Source of the DNA: Synechocystis sp. PCC 7338
Lineage (GTDB): Bacteria; Cyanobacteriota; Cyanobacteriia; Cyanobacteriales; Microcystaceae
Length of the DNA: 64,000 nt
Direction of reading: 5' to 3'
NCBI RefSeq assembly: GCF_018282115.1
Contig: NZ_CP054306.1
Coordinates: 248,001 to 312,000 of the forward strand
Made by a program: the position numbers and the translations under genes. How positions within the stretch are numbered: the stretch's first letter is position 1; each line of letters begins with the position of its first letter. The notes under the pieces were generated by a model. That model saw only the letters and a program-made list of their open reading frames with translations, was not told where the DNA came from and did no database searches. Below are positions 9,948 through 18,562 of the stretch, one piece after another.

Positions 9948-10140
9948 CCTTCCGCTAAATACACTCCCATATGCGGAGAATGCAGTAGTTGATATTCATA
10001 AATTGCGTGACTATTGCCTTAATCCAAAGCATGATGATGGAAAGCATAAGGCCCATCTATTTTTGTTAAGTTTGGGTATGACTGCAAGCCATGCTGAAGA
10101 ATTGCGCCAAATTTTGCTACAAATTAGCTATGGCCTATGA
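9940..10140 (+). CDS. Truncated DUF6883-like protein
   Basis: A 66-residue product beginning MANLPLNTLPYAENAVVDIH and continuing through a KL-x-YCLNP-x-H-x-DGKHKA block that resembles the N-terminal two thirds of DUF6883 proteins, which are usually about 100-110 residues and often sit near toxin-immunity type genes. The usual C-terminal strands after the LRQ-x-LL helix are absent: the frame stops in the ATGA that starts the next gene. The ATG at 9940 overlaps the stop of the DUF2806 gene by 8 bases. The frame is open upstream to 9829, but that part is an out-of-frame shadow of the DUF2806 gene. Either a natural short form or a deletion remnant joined to the reductase gene. Confidence 0.55.
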   Translation: MANLPLNTLPYAENAVVDIHKLRDYCLNPKHDDGKHKAHLFLLSLGMTASHAEELRQILLQISYGL

Positions 10141-11129
10141 CAGTTAGCACCACAAAAACTCCCCCGATTATTTGGCCCGCCATGGGTTGTGGTACTTGGG
10201 CCTGGGGTAATAAATTGCTCTGGGGCTACCAACCGTCCATGGATAGGGAATTACAACGGGTGTTTGAGCAATGTGTGGCGGCGGGAATAACCTTTTTTGA
10301 TACTGGCGATTCCTACGGCACCGGTCGACTCCAAGGACAAAGTGAAAAACTGTTGGGGCAATTTTCCCAAGCCTATGGAGGAGCAAATCAGGACAAAATT
10401 TGTCTGGCCACCAAATTAGCTCCCTACCCGTGGCGACTGACGCCCCAGGCCATGGTTAAGGCGGGCATTGCTTCTAGGGAACGACTACAGCGACCGATTG
10501 ATCTGGTGCAACTCCATTGGTCCACTGCTAATTATGCCCCCTGGCAAGAACAGGCCCTGCTCAAGGGTTTGGCTCAACTCTGTCAACGGGGCCATGCTAA
10601 GGCTTTAGGTTTATCTAACTTTGGCCCTAAACGTCTGCAAAAGGCCCATGACTTTTGCCAGAATGAGGGGATTAGAATTACCAGTTTGCAAGTACAATAT
10701 TCCTTGCTTTCCACAGATCCCCTTAGTAAATTGGGTTTGAAGGAACTTTGTGATCAACTGGACATTAAGTTGATTGCCTATAGTCCTCTAACCCTGGGAC
10801 TGTTGACCGGCAAATATGGCCCCCAAGGGCCTTTCCCTCCAGGGATCCGCGGCCTATTGTTCCGACAACTATTGCCCAAAATTCAGCCTCTGCTGGACAC
10901 TCTCCAGGCGATCGCCACGGAGCGAGAAAAGACCATGGCCCAGGTGGCTTTGAACTGGTGTATATGCCAGGGAACTATGCCCATTCCAGGGGCAAAAAAC
11001 TGCCAACAGGTACAGGACAATTTGGGAGCGCTGGGTTGGCAACTAGACAGTGGGGAAATGGAGGAACTGAATAGTAAGGCAGCTTCGTTGCCCCAAACTA
11101 TGGTGCAAAATATTTTCCAAAGTCGTTAG
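10137..11129 (+). CDS. Aldo/keto reductase
   Basis: NAD(P)H-dependent aldo/keto reductase of 330 residues with a TIM barrel. The catalytic tetrad is visible: Asp and Tyr in DTGDSYG, Lys in LATKLAP and His in LVQLHWS; the cofactor end shows IPGAKN and the usual C-terminal helix. The substrate cannot be inferred; members of this subgroup reduce small aldehydes and ketones in the cytosol. The start ATG overlaps the stop of the truncated DUF6883 gene (ATGA), so in this strain it may be translated from the accessory transcript. No sequence feature suggests inactivation. Confidence 0.9.
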   Translation: MTVSTTKTPPIIWPAMGCGTWAWGNKLLWGYQPSMDRELQRVFEQCVAAGITFFDTGDSYGTGRLQGQSEKLLGQFSQAYGGANQDKICLATKLAPYPWRLTPQAMVKAGIASRERLQRPIDLVQLHWSTANYAPWQEQALLKGLAQLCQRGHAKALGLSNFGPKRLQKAHDFCQNEGIRITSLQVQYSLLSTDPLSKLGLKELCDQLDIKLIAYSPLTLGLLTGKYGPQGPFPPGIRGLLFRQLLPKIQPLLDTLQAIATEREKTMAQVALNWCICQGTMPIPGAKNCQQVQDNLGALGWQLDSGEMEELNSKAASLPQTMVQNIFQSR

Positions 11130-11185
11130 TCTAACAAAAAACGAATAGGGTTCATGGTTGCAGTTGCTTATGGGGGCCTTCAGTT

Positions 11186-12436
11186 TCATTGGCCCAAGTC
11201 TTCAGGAAAGGGCTCCGGTCGCACTGCAATCATTTGTGGTTTTTGGCCGCGCTTAACGGCGATCGCCAAGGGCTGGCCGATTTGGCTCCCTTCCACCCGT
11301 TCTTGAACATCACTAGCGGTTTTAATCACCATGCCCCCCACTTCGAGAATAATGTCCCCTGGGGCCAACCCTGCCTGGGCCGCTGGGGAACCTGGGCTGA
11401 CTTGAACAATTAAAACCCCTGTGTCCGCTGTTACCCCTGCCGGCAACTCTCCACTGGCCCGCAACTGTTTAGCCGTATCTGGGGTCAGGGTAACCATGTG
11501 AATGCCTAGGTAGGGGTGCTCCATTTTGCCCTTGGTGAACAGATTTTCCGCCACATTTTGGGCGGTTTGGATGGGAATGGCAAATCCCAATCCCTGGGCG
11601 TCAGCTCGAATCGCCGTGTTAACCCCAATCACTTCCCCTTTAGCGTTGAGCAGGGGGCCACCGGAATTCCCCGGATTGATGGCCGCATCGGTTTGGATAA
11701 AGCGCACCCGTTTATCTGGTACCCCCACCTCGGAACTAGAGCGCCCCAGGGCACTGATAATGCCAACGGTAACAGTGTTGTCTAAACCCAAAGGATTACC
11801 AATGGCGATCGCCCATTCCCCAGGCTGTAGGCGATCGGACTGGCCGACTTCCACCACAGGCAAATTTTCTGCTTCAATTTTTACCACGGCCACATCGGTC
11901 ATGGTGTCGATACCCATCACCTTGCCTTCCAGGACGGAACCATCTTTGAGGGTCACTTTAACGGTGCTGGCCCCTTCTACCACATGGGCATTGGTCAACA
12001 CTTCTCCGTCAGGGCTCAAAATGAAACCAGAGCCGGTACCCTGTTCCCTGGGGTCGGGGTTGGTGGGCATTTCATCGCCAAAAAAGCGACGGAAAAAAGG
12101 TTGGTCTCCCATGGGGCCACCCTGGGGTGGGGCGCTTCTTTCTGCGTCAATTCTGACTACTGCAGGGCCAATTTTTTGTACAGCCCTGGCAATGAAATTT
12201 AACTCCTGATCATCTTGGGCAGAACGGGGGAGGGGCAAGGGGAGAGCACTGCGGTAATTACTCTCGACGGGTAAAGGAGTAAGACTTTGGGGGCCGGTAT
12301 TGACGGAAGAATCAGGGGAGGAATGGTTTTGGCCTGAAGACAAGAGATAACCCCCCCCAGCGGCACCGATCGCCCCACCAAAGAGGAGTAGAAGCACGGC
12401 CACGCCTAAATGTGATGCCTTCAGATGGATTGCCAT
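11186..12436 (-). CDS. htrA: HtrA/Deg-type serine protease
   Basis: A 416-residue periplasmic or thylakoid-lumen/membrane-anchored protease. One N-terminal hydrophobic segment (about residues 8-32) is followed by a linker, a trypsin-like domain with the full triad (His in TNAHVVEG, Asp in MTDVAVVK, Ser in GNSGGPL) and one PDZ domain near the C terminus (APGDIILEVGG). HtrA, HhoA and HhoB in Synechocystis degrade or refold damaged envelope and photosystem proteins under light and heat stress. I recall slr1204 as the PCC 6803 counterpart. Its promoter must lie in the 114 bases before the start; the next gene upstream is on the same strand. Confidence 0.93.
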   Translation of the reverse strand: MAIHLKASHLGVAVLLLLFGGAIGAAGGGYLLSSGQNHSSPDSSVNTGPQSLTPLPVESNYRSALPLPLPRSAQDDQELNFIARAVQKIGPAVVRIDAERSAPPQGGPMGDQPFFRRFFGDEMPTNPDPREQGTGSGFILSPDGEVLTNAHVVEGASTVKVTLKDGSVLEGKVMGIDTMTDVAVVKIEAENLPVVEVGQSDRLQPGEWAIAIGNPLGLDNTVTVGIISALGRSSSEVGVPDKRVRFIQTDAAINPGNSGGPLLNAKGEVIGVNTAIRADAQGLGFAIPIQTAQNVAENLFTKGKMEHPYLGIHMVTLTPDTAKQLRASGELPAGVTADTGVLIVQVSPGSPAAQAGLAPGDIILEVGGMVIKTASDVQERVEGSQIGQPLAIAVKRGQKPQMIAVRPEPFPEDLGQ

Positions 12437-12550
12437 GGAAAATTGTTAATAGTCAGTGCTTTAACTTTAACAAACTGGAGCTGGGGAAATTGTTGTTAAA
12501 TGACGAAACCCTTCTTTCCCCTAAGCTCGGCTAAATGGCAACCCTAAAAA

Positions 12551-13018
12551 TTATTCCCAGAAAGGATTACTTTTTCCGTGGGTACAGACCATATTTTGAT
12601 TATTAGCTAAGTTATTCATCCAGCTTGTCATTTCTGCTTGACCGCCTTCCCCTTCTAGCCAAAAGACACTGATCAAGCCCATGGTGGCGTTAGTTTCACA
12701 GGAAAAAGTGGCATCGCCAGGCTCAACGGAGGGAATATTTTGTTCGCATTCCCAAGTTTGGTCTGGGTTGACGGTTTCTTGCCAACCTTTTAGTTCTTTA
12801 ACTTCCACTGCTACGCTTTTACTGCCGTTTTCACATACCCAAGTGATTAACTGGTCGGGTTGGTCGGTGATGTCGTCTACGTCAGGGGTATCCAGGGCCT
12901 CTTCCACGGTGGGTATGTCATCCCCTGGAGCTACCTGGGCTGAGCTGGTCAAGCCATAGCCCCCTGTGGCCATCAACACCGACACCGATAGGGCAATTCC
13001 CCGCAGTAAAGATTTCAT
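12551..13018 (-). CDS. Secreted small protein, function unknown
   Basis: A 155-residue protein with a clear signal peptide (MKSLLRG, then a hydrophobic core, cleavage probably near SSA-QVAP). The mature part is acidic at first and carries four cysteines (WVCENG, WECEQN, FSCETN, MVCTHG), which would fit two disulfide bonds in the periplasm. I do not recognise the family. A GTG one codon upstream (13021) is also open, but the ATG at 13018 begins a normal signal peptide. It lies upstream of htrA on the same strand, so the two may share a transcript; a functional link is unproven. Confidence 0.75.
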   Translation of the reverse strand: MKSLLRGIALSVSVLMATGGYGLTSSAQVAPGDDIPTVEEALDTPDVDDITDQPDQLITWVCENGSKSVAVEVKELKGWQETVNPDQTWECEQNIPSVEPGDATFSCETNATMGLISVFWLEGEGGQAEMTSWMNNLANNQNMVCTHGKSNPFWE

Positions 13019-13146
13019 CACAACCTACCCTCTGGAAAAAGTGATTCAAGATATTCAAGACACATTGACCATAGCATTTTTCCCTAAAAAGCTGGGGCTA
13101 AAGGGTGCTATTTCTGCAACTGGACTGGCCATCAGGCTAGGTAATT

Positions 13147-14958
13147 TTAACTAGCTTTTTTATCTGCTTTGATCCAGTCGGCTAAGGTAGGAACAACGGT
13201 GGCGATCGCCAGATTTTGAACGCTTTTATCGGCCCGCTTGACCACTTCTAATTGTCCCTGTTTGAGGGATTTGCCGGTAACCACCCGATAGGGAATGCCA
13301 ATGAGTTCGGAATCTTTAAATTTGACCCCAGCCCTTTCGCTGCGGTCATCCAATAACACATCTACCCCGGCGGCTTGGCATTCTGCGTAAATTTGCTCGG
13401 CCACTTGCATTTGTGCCCCGTCCCCCACGTTGGGCACCACAATGACCACTTCGTAGGGGGCGATCGCCGTGGGCCAAATAATGCCATCCTTATCATAACT
13501 TTGTTCCACGGCGGCCTGGGCTAAACGGGAAACCCCAATGCCATAACATCCCATCACCAAAGGTTTTTCTTCCCCCTGTTCATTGGTAAAAGTAGCCCCC
13601 ATGGCTTGGGAATATTTGGTGCCCAATTGGAAAATGTGCCCCACTTCGATGCCCCGGGCAGTTTTTAGTTTTCCCTGGGGATCATGAACTGGGCGATCGC
13701 CGACCAGGGCTTTACGCACATCCACCACCAATTTGGGCAGGGTAAAGTCGGTGCCCCAGTTAGCTCCGGTGACATGGTAATCAACCTCATCAGCACCAGT
13801 GGCAAAGTTAGTTAAATCCACTGCGGTTTGATCCGCCAAGTGGAGAAATTTGTCAGCTACCGATGTATTTTTAGCAATGTAGTCATCACTAATGCCAGGG
13901 GAAATATAACCCAAAGGTAAAGGTTTAGCCGCCCATTTTTGCTGTTCCTTTTCATCGGGAATGGTCAGGCTCAAAATATTAGTGCTTTCATAGTCAGACG
14001 CCAACTTAGTTAACTCATTGGTTAATTTGACTTCGTTAACTTCTTGATCACCCCGGATGGTCACCAGCACCAAAACCGTTTTGCCCGCATTGTACACCGC
14101 TTGATATAAAACGTTTTTCACCACATTACTGCCATCACAGTCCAAACAGTGGCACATCTTGGCGATCGTGGCAGTGTCAGGGGTTGATTGTTTTTTGAAC
14201 TCCTTAAAAGGAGAGGGTTTAACTTCCGCAGGGAGGGACACCGCTTTTTCGATGTTGGCAGAATACTGACCATCTTCGGTATAAAGAATTTCATCCTCCC
14301 CCGCATCCGCTAGCACCATAAATTCTTGGGAGCCGGAACCACCGATCGCCCCGGAATCCGCATCCACCGCCCGGAAATCTAGGCCACAACGGCTAAAAAT
14401 ATTTCTGTAAGCCTGGTCCATGGCCCCGTAGGTTGCCTTTAAACTGGCTTCGTCGCAGTGAAAGGAATAGGCATCTTTCATAATGAATTCCCGCCCCCGC
14501 ATTAAGCCGAAACGGGGACGAATTTCATCCCGAAATTTAGTCTGAATTTGATATAAATTCACCGGCAATTGGCGATAGGAACGGATCATTTCCTTGGCGA
14601 TCGCTGTGATCACTTCTTCGTGGGTGGGACCCAGACCTAATTCCCGTTCCAGCCGATCCCGTAGGGCGAACATAATTCCTTCGGACTCAGTGTAGGTGTC
14701 CCACCGTCCCGACATTTTCCACAGTTCCGACGGCTGTAACTGGGGCAATAGGCACTCCTGGGCCCCGGTGCGATTCATTTCTTCTTGGACAATGTGCTTC
14801 ACTTTCTCCAGCACCCGCCACATCAGGGGTAAATAGGCGTACAAACCACTGCCCAAACGACGGATAAACCCGGCCCGCACCAGGAGTTTATGACTGGGGA
14901 TTTCCGCATCCGCTGGATCGTCTCTGAGGGTGACAAAGAGCATCTGGGACAGTCGCAT
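13147..14958 (-). CDS. proS: Proline--tRNA ligase
   Basis: Class II aminoacyl-tRNA synthetase of about 603 residues that charges tRNA-Pro. Visible are the N-terminal RLSQML block, motif 2 ([20 protein letters not shown]), the bacterial-type editing insertion in the middle (about 240-380), motif 3 ([10 protein letters not shown]) and the anticodon-binding domain at the C terminus. The open frame extends to a GTG at 14988, but the ATG at 14958 gives the family N terminus. It matches sll1425 in PCC 6803, which has the same upstream neighbours (DUF3084 gene, ntcA). In this window a ComFB gene on the other strand lies between proS and the DUF3084 gene. Confidence 0.96.
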   Translation of the reverse strand: MRLSQMLFVTLRDDPADAEIPSHKLLVRAGFIRRLGSGLYAYLPLMWRVLEKVKHIVQEEMNRTGAQECLLPQLQPSELWKMSGRWDTYTESEGIMFALRDRLERELGLGPTHEEVITAIAKEMIRSYRQLPVNLYQIQTKFRDEIRPRFGLMRGREFIMKDAYSFHCDEASLKATYGAMDQAYRNIFSRCGLDFRAVDADSGAIGGSGSQEFMVLADAGEDEILYTEDGQYSANIEKAVSLPAEVKPSPFKEFKKQSTPDTATIAKMCHCLDCDGSNVVKNVLYQAVYNAGKTVLVLVTIRGDQEVNEVKLTNELTKLASDYESTNILSLTIPDEKEQQKWAAKPLPLGYISPGISDDYIAKNTSVADKFLHLADQTAVDLTNFATGADEVDYHVTGANWGTDFTLPKLVVDVRKALVGDRPVHDPQGKLKTARGIEVGHIFQLGTKYSQAMGATFTNEQGEEKPLVMGCYGIGVSRLAQAAVEQSYDKDGIIWPTAIAPYEVVIVVPNVGDGAQMQVAEQIYAECQAAGVDVLLDDRSERAGVKFKDSELIGIPYRVVTGKSLKQGQLEVVKRADKSVQNLAIATVVPTLADWIKADKKAS

Positions 14959-15170
14959 AATGAGCCTAGGTAAATGACGCAATGTCACATTATCCCATAC
15001 CGGTTAAATTGTGTTGAATGACTGCGCCGAGAATCCCTTAATTCAGCTAAAATCGGAGTGCTACTTGGATCCGGAAATGTATTTGCCCTGTATTTTCCCT
15101 TCATTGTTTTGCCCCCGCTCTCCTGTAATAATTTTTCTCGTCTAGTCGTCACTTTCCCCAACTCTCTGCC

Positions 15171-15767
15171 ATGGATTTTCTCGCCTCCGAGTCCCCAATC
15201 CCCATCAATCCCGGCGTTCATGTCAATGTTATGGAAACGTTGGTCTATGAAGAAATTGATAAGCAACTGCGTTTCTACCCCAAAAATCTGAGAAATTATC
15301 TCAATCTGACCGAGGTGGCTACCTATGCCCTCAATCGTTTACCTCCCCTCTATGCTTCCAGTGTTAAGGGAGTGGAGGAACAGCGTCGGGTGGCAGGACG
15401 CCAGTATCGCAGTGAGTTGACTTCCGCCGTTCGTCGGGCGATCGCCGCAGTGGAAAGGGATCCTTTACGTCATTCGGAACCAATTGTTTCGGAAATTGAG
15501 GTGAACTATCGAGGCGCGGAAAGCACCCTGGGGCAAATTCAAGAGTTGCTCAGGCGCTACCATCTGTTGGAGCCGGTGAACAAAGAGGTTACCTGGGATA
15601 ATTGTCTGCCCCTCCTGCGCCAAGCTTTTTTAAAGTTAACTACCTCCCAAGCCCCGCCGCCGTCAGGTGTTACTGAGCGAAGAGCGTTTCCACCGCCGCC
15701 ACCGCCACCGATCAGAACCCCCTCCATGGATGACCGTCAGATTGACCCGAAAAATACCCTTTGGTAA
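15171..15767 (+). CDS. ComFB-family protein with proline-rich tail
   Basis: A 198-residue protein with a ComFB domain (about residues 18-105: NVMETLVYEEIDKQL, then EVATYALNRLPPLYASS). ComFB proteins were first named for late competence in Bacillus; cyanobacterial members have been reported as receptors for cyclic di-GMP and cyclic di-AMP that affect motility and natural competence (from memory). The residues after about 105 form a helical segment and then a low-complexity tail with a run of eight prolines interrupted by few residues, which could be a protein-interaction or disordered tail. It is on the plus strand between minus-strand proS and the DUF3084 gene, so it has its own promoter in 14959-15170. 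Confidence 0.85.
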   Translation: MDFLASESPIPINPGVHVNVMETLVYEEIDKQLRFYPKNLRNYLNLTEVATYALNRLPPLYASSVKGVEEQRRVAGRQYRSELTSAVRRAIAAVERDPLRHSEPIVSEIEVNYRGAESTLGQIQELLRRYHLLEPVNKEVTWDNCLPLLRQAFLKLTTSQAPPPSGVTERRAFPPPPPPPIRTPSMDDRQIDPKNTLW

Positions 15768-15839
15768 TTGGTTAATCAGTTTTATTAACCTTACGAGTCG
15801 GATTTGTTGTGGGTGTATTTCCAAAGTTGGTCGGCGGAA

Positions 15840-17315
15840 CTAATTCTCAAACATGATTTCATTGCCCCTCAAGGCAATAATCCTGATTTTTAGCGGTCCC
15901 ACCACCGACGTATTCTCAGCGGCGATCGCCCGCACCTCATTAGGGGGATTATCGGACTGACGACGGAGTTGTTCAATAAAATCAATTAGGGTTTTAATGC
16001 GGCCATCTTCTACTTGGATGGGCCCCAGAATGCCTTCCCGACGGGCTCGGAATTGGGCGGCGGCGAGGAGATAGTCAATCCGTTTTTGGACATCAACTTC
16101 GCTAAAATCGGAAGATTCGAGGGAAATGGTGGCAATGGTTTCAGATTCTCGGAAAACTTGACGGTTGGGCACCACGTCGAAAAAGACCCGAATTTCCCTT
16201 TCTTCCTGCACATAATTTCCCGCCGACAACACCCGGATCACATATTCCTGCCCTGGTTGCAGTTGGTTCTTAATACTATTTACCTGGGCCGTGGTCACCC
16301 GGACAATGGGTTCATCGGGCACTGGCATATTGGGGGTTTTGACCAATTGCAGAGCGGTGCGATTGGCCTGTCGTAATAATTGATCTACCGCACCACTGAC
16401 AGCTTCGGTGTTTACCACCCTTAGGCCACCAAAGGCCAATAACTGACCCCGCAGAATGGCAATTTGTTGTCCCCGCAACTCTTGGTAATCTTGGTAATAA
16501 CGCTCTAGCTCTTCCACTTCCCTTTGCAGGAAACTGAGTTCCGTTTCTAGCCCCTGTAATTTTTCTTCCCGCACTTGGATGTCATTATCTTTGGCGGCGA
16601 TCGCCTGGTCAAGTTGATCAATTTTGGTGTCCCGTTGATTGATTTCTGCCTGTAGTTGTTGGCGCTGGGCTTCCAAAGAAGCAAACCTCTGCTCCAAAGA
16701 CTTCACCTGTTCCTGCTGACGGGCAAGAACCTTTTCCTGTTGAGCAATACGTTCTTGGCGTTTGGACAATTCCTGATCCCGCAACTTCACTTGATCCTGG
16801 AGCTCCGTGGCTTCCGCCAATAGGGAGTCCTTTTGTCGATTTAACTCCGCCCTTTCCGCCGACAGATTAGCCACTTCCTGACGTAAATTACGAGACTGCT
16901 GGGACACCCGACGTAACAGTTGCAATGCCCTGGTGTAATTACGGTCTAACTCTTGACTGCGCTCCTCTACTAGCTTTTGCTCCTGACGTACCTCACTCAA
17001 TTCTGATTCGATCTCTTCCTTGGCTTGGCTAGCCTGCTCTAATTCTGCTTTGGCCACCCTCAACTGACCCAAAATATCATCCAGTTGAAATACCCCTTCC
17101 CGCAGGGATTTACTAAAAGTGAACAAAATACCCAGGGTAGAAGCGGAAATTAGGGTGCCAGTAATTACCGTCAACACCACCGCCGTTTGTCGGGGTCGTA
17201 GTTTAAACAAACGCAGGCGAGCTTTCCCCACCTTACTGCCCAAATGATCCCCGAGCGCAGCAATGATCCCGCCCAGGATCAGGACAGAAAGAACCAGAAT
17301 ATAGGCACTGGTCAT
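15840..17315 (-). CDS. DUF3084 membrane coiled-coil protein
   Basis: A 491-residue protein with two N-terminal membrane helices (about 4-22 and 43-66) and a long coiled coil (about 75-260, rich in Glu, Gln, Leu and Arg), followed by a globular C-terminal domain. The N-terminal pattern and length fit the cyanobacterial DUF3084 family, whose function is unknown. The layout suggests an anchored protein with a rod-like extension, perhaps a cell-envelope or division-associated scaffold (inference). It starts 9 bases after the ntcA stop, so it is probably cotranscribed with ntcA, the same order as sll1423-sll1424 in PCC 6803. Confidence 0.88.
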   Translation of the reverse strand: MTSAYILVLSVLILGGIIAALGDHLGSKVGKARLRLFKLRPRQTAVVLTVITGTLISASTLGILFTFSKSLREGVFQLDDILGQLRVAKAELEQASQAKEEIESELSEVRQEQKLVEERSQELDRNYTRALQLLRRVSQQSRNLRQEVANLSAERAELNRQKDSLLAEATELQDQVKLRDQELSKRQERIAQQEKVLARQQEQVKSLEQRFASLEAQRQQLQAEINQRDTKIDQLDQAIAAKDNDIQVREEKLQGLETELSFLQREVEELERYYQDYQELRGQQIAILRGQLLAFGGLRVVNTEAVSGAVDQLLRQANRTALQLVKTPNMPVPDEPIVRVTTAQVNSIKNQLQPGQEYVIRVLSAGNYVQEEREIRVFFDVVPNRQVFRESETIATISLESSDFSEVDVQKRIDYLLAAAQFRARREGILGPIQVEDGRIKTLIDFIEQLRRQSDNPPNEVRAIAAENTSVVGPLKIRIIALRGNEIMFEN

Positions 17316-17324
17316 AGAGGTTGG

Positions 17325-18002
17325 CTAGGTAAACTGTTGACTAAGAGCAACGGGATTGTGCACGGTAATTTTCTTTTTCGTGATGGAGATCATATTGCCT
17401 TCCCGCAAATCTCCCAGGAGTCTGGTTACCGTTACCCGGGTGGAACCAATCGCCTCGGCGATCGCCTGATGGGATAACTTGAGGTCAATGCGAATGCCGT
17501 CCGGGGCAGGTACACCAAAATCTCGACAGAGGATCAACAAAAAGCTAACCAAACGAGAACCCATGTCCCGGTGGGCTAGGGTTTCAATCATCATTTCCGT
17601 CTGGAGGATCCGGGAAGAAAGGCCCTGCAACATTAACAATGACAGGTCGGGATGCTCCTTGAGAGCCTGTTCCACCTGTTCAATGGGGGCAGACAGTAAC
17701 TCCACCGGAGTAAAAGCCACTGCGTGATAAAAACGGTCAGAACGTTGTCCTGTAACTAATGATAATACCCCAAAAACACTGTTCTCCCTCAGCAGAGCAA
17801 CGGTGATCTCTTCCCCCGCTTCGTAGACTCGAGATAACTTAACCGCTCCCTTAAGCAAAAAATAAACCCGTTCCGCCGGATCCCCAGGAAAAAAAATTGT
17901 TTTACTCCGATCAAAAGTTTCCACCACCGGGGGCATCAACTCACTGCCTAAGCGTCGAAACACTGCCGCTAGGGGACGATCTTGGGTTAAGGACTGATCC
18001 AT
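17325..18002 (-). CDS. ntcA: Global nitrogen regulator NtcA
   Basis: CRP-family transcription factor of 225 residues that activates ammonium-repressed genes when 2-oxoglutarate is high, with PipX as coactivator. The cyclic-nucleotide-like domain ([21 protein letters not shown]-type core) and the C-terminal helix-turn-helix ([20 protein letters not shown]) are intact and, from memory, nearly identical to PCC 6803 NtcA. I use the ATG at 18002 ([10 protein letters not shown]); an ATG two codons upstream (18008) is also in frame. A TGTA-N9-TACA box lies 49-65 bases upstream, consistent with autoregulation. The DUF3084 gene follows closely. Confidence 0.97.
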   Translation of the reverse strand: MDQSLTQDRPLAAVFRRLGSELMPPVVETFDRSKTIFFPGDPAERVYFLLKGAVKLSRVYEAGEEITVALLRENSVFGVLSLVTGQRSDRFYHAVAFTPVELLSAPIEQVEQALKEHPDLSLLMLQGLSSRILQTEMMIETLAHRDMGSRLVSFLLILCRDFGVPAPDGIRIDLKLSHQAIAEAIGSTRVTVTRLLGDLREGNMISITKKKITVHNPVALSQQFT

Positions 18003-18050
18003 GCACATTCACGGTAATGGGGGCATCAAGGGAAGTGCAAAACCCCATTC

Positions 18051-18067
18051 TGTATCAAGATTATACA
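18051..18067 (-). promoter_or_regulatory. NtcA-type binding site upstream of ntcA
   Basis: The palindrome TGTA-N9-TACA fits the NtcA signature originally given as TGTA-N9/10-TACA. On the ntcA strand it overlaps a TATAAT-like hexamer, 49 bases before the ATG. It lies between the small gene upstream and ntcA. Autoregulation of ntcA is established in several cyanobacteria; at this site it is inferred from sequence. Confidence 0.6.
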
Positions 18068-18074
18068 CAATGGA

Positions 18075-18323
18075 CTACATGCGCTCCACACTGCCAAAGA
18101 AAATTGGTTCCACCCGGATGGCAACGATCGCCGAGGGTCGCACCACCATGTACTCGCCTTGAATATTTTTAATCGGCACACTGATAAATTCCTGGGAGTC
18201 GTGCTTGGGTACAACCTCGTTGCTATACCATTTTTGAAAATCTTGAATGGTCATGAAGCGGACTTCTTCCCTATGGCCATTGGACAAAAACAGGTGGATG
18301 GCAAATTCGTCGGCTTTCTGCAT
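18075..18323 (-). CDS. Small conserved protein, function unknown
   Basis: An 82-residue protein (MQKADEFAIHLFLSNGHREE...) without membrane segments or a signal peptide. It alternates short strands and a helix and ends in a hydrophobic strand with VERM. I do not recognise a domain. The position directly upstream of ntcA on the same strand matches sll1422 in PCC 6803 (from memory). The gap to ntcA contains the NtcA-type box, so ntcA has at least one promoter of its own. Confidence 0.7.
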   Translation of the reverse strand: MQKADEFAIHLFLSNGHREEVRFMTIQDFQKWYSNEVVPKHDSQEFISVPIKNIQGEYMVVRPSAIVAIRVEPIFFGSVERM

Positions 18324-18562
18324 GGTCAGGGTCCCTAATGATCTCGTCTAGATTATCTCCCATCCTGTGGACAGAGCAACCGTGACCAATAGTCCAGTCT
18401 AGATTAGCTCCGTTAAATTTCGGGTAACAAAAGGTAACGAAGAAAAAAATAACTTTTACGTTGGGGGCAATGGCAAAAAAATTGCCTAGAATTAGCTCAG
18501 GTTTCTCACCTATTGCTCCAATCCAGCAACTTGGTTGTTGCCGCCCTTTTATTAACCCCAAT

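Noticed and set aside
11526-12209. Long 227-codon antisense frame inside htrA
   Set aside because: Runs opposite to a complete, conserved serine protease gene; product is rich in Ser, Thr and Pro as expected for a complementary-strand shadow.
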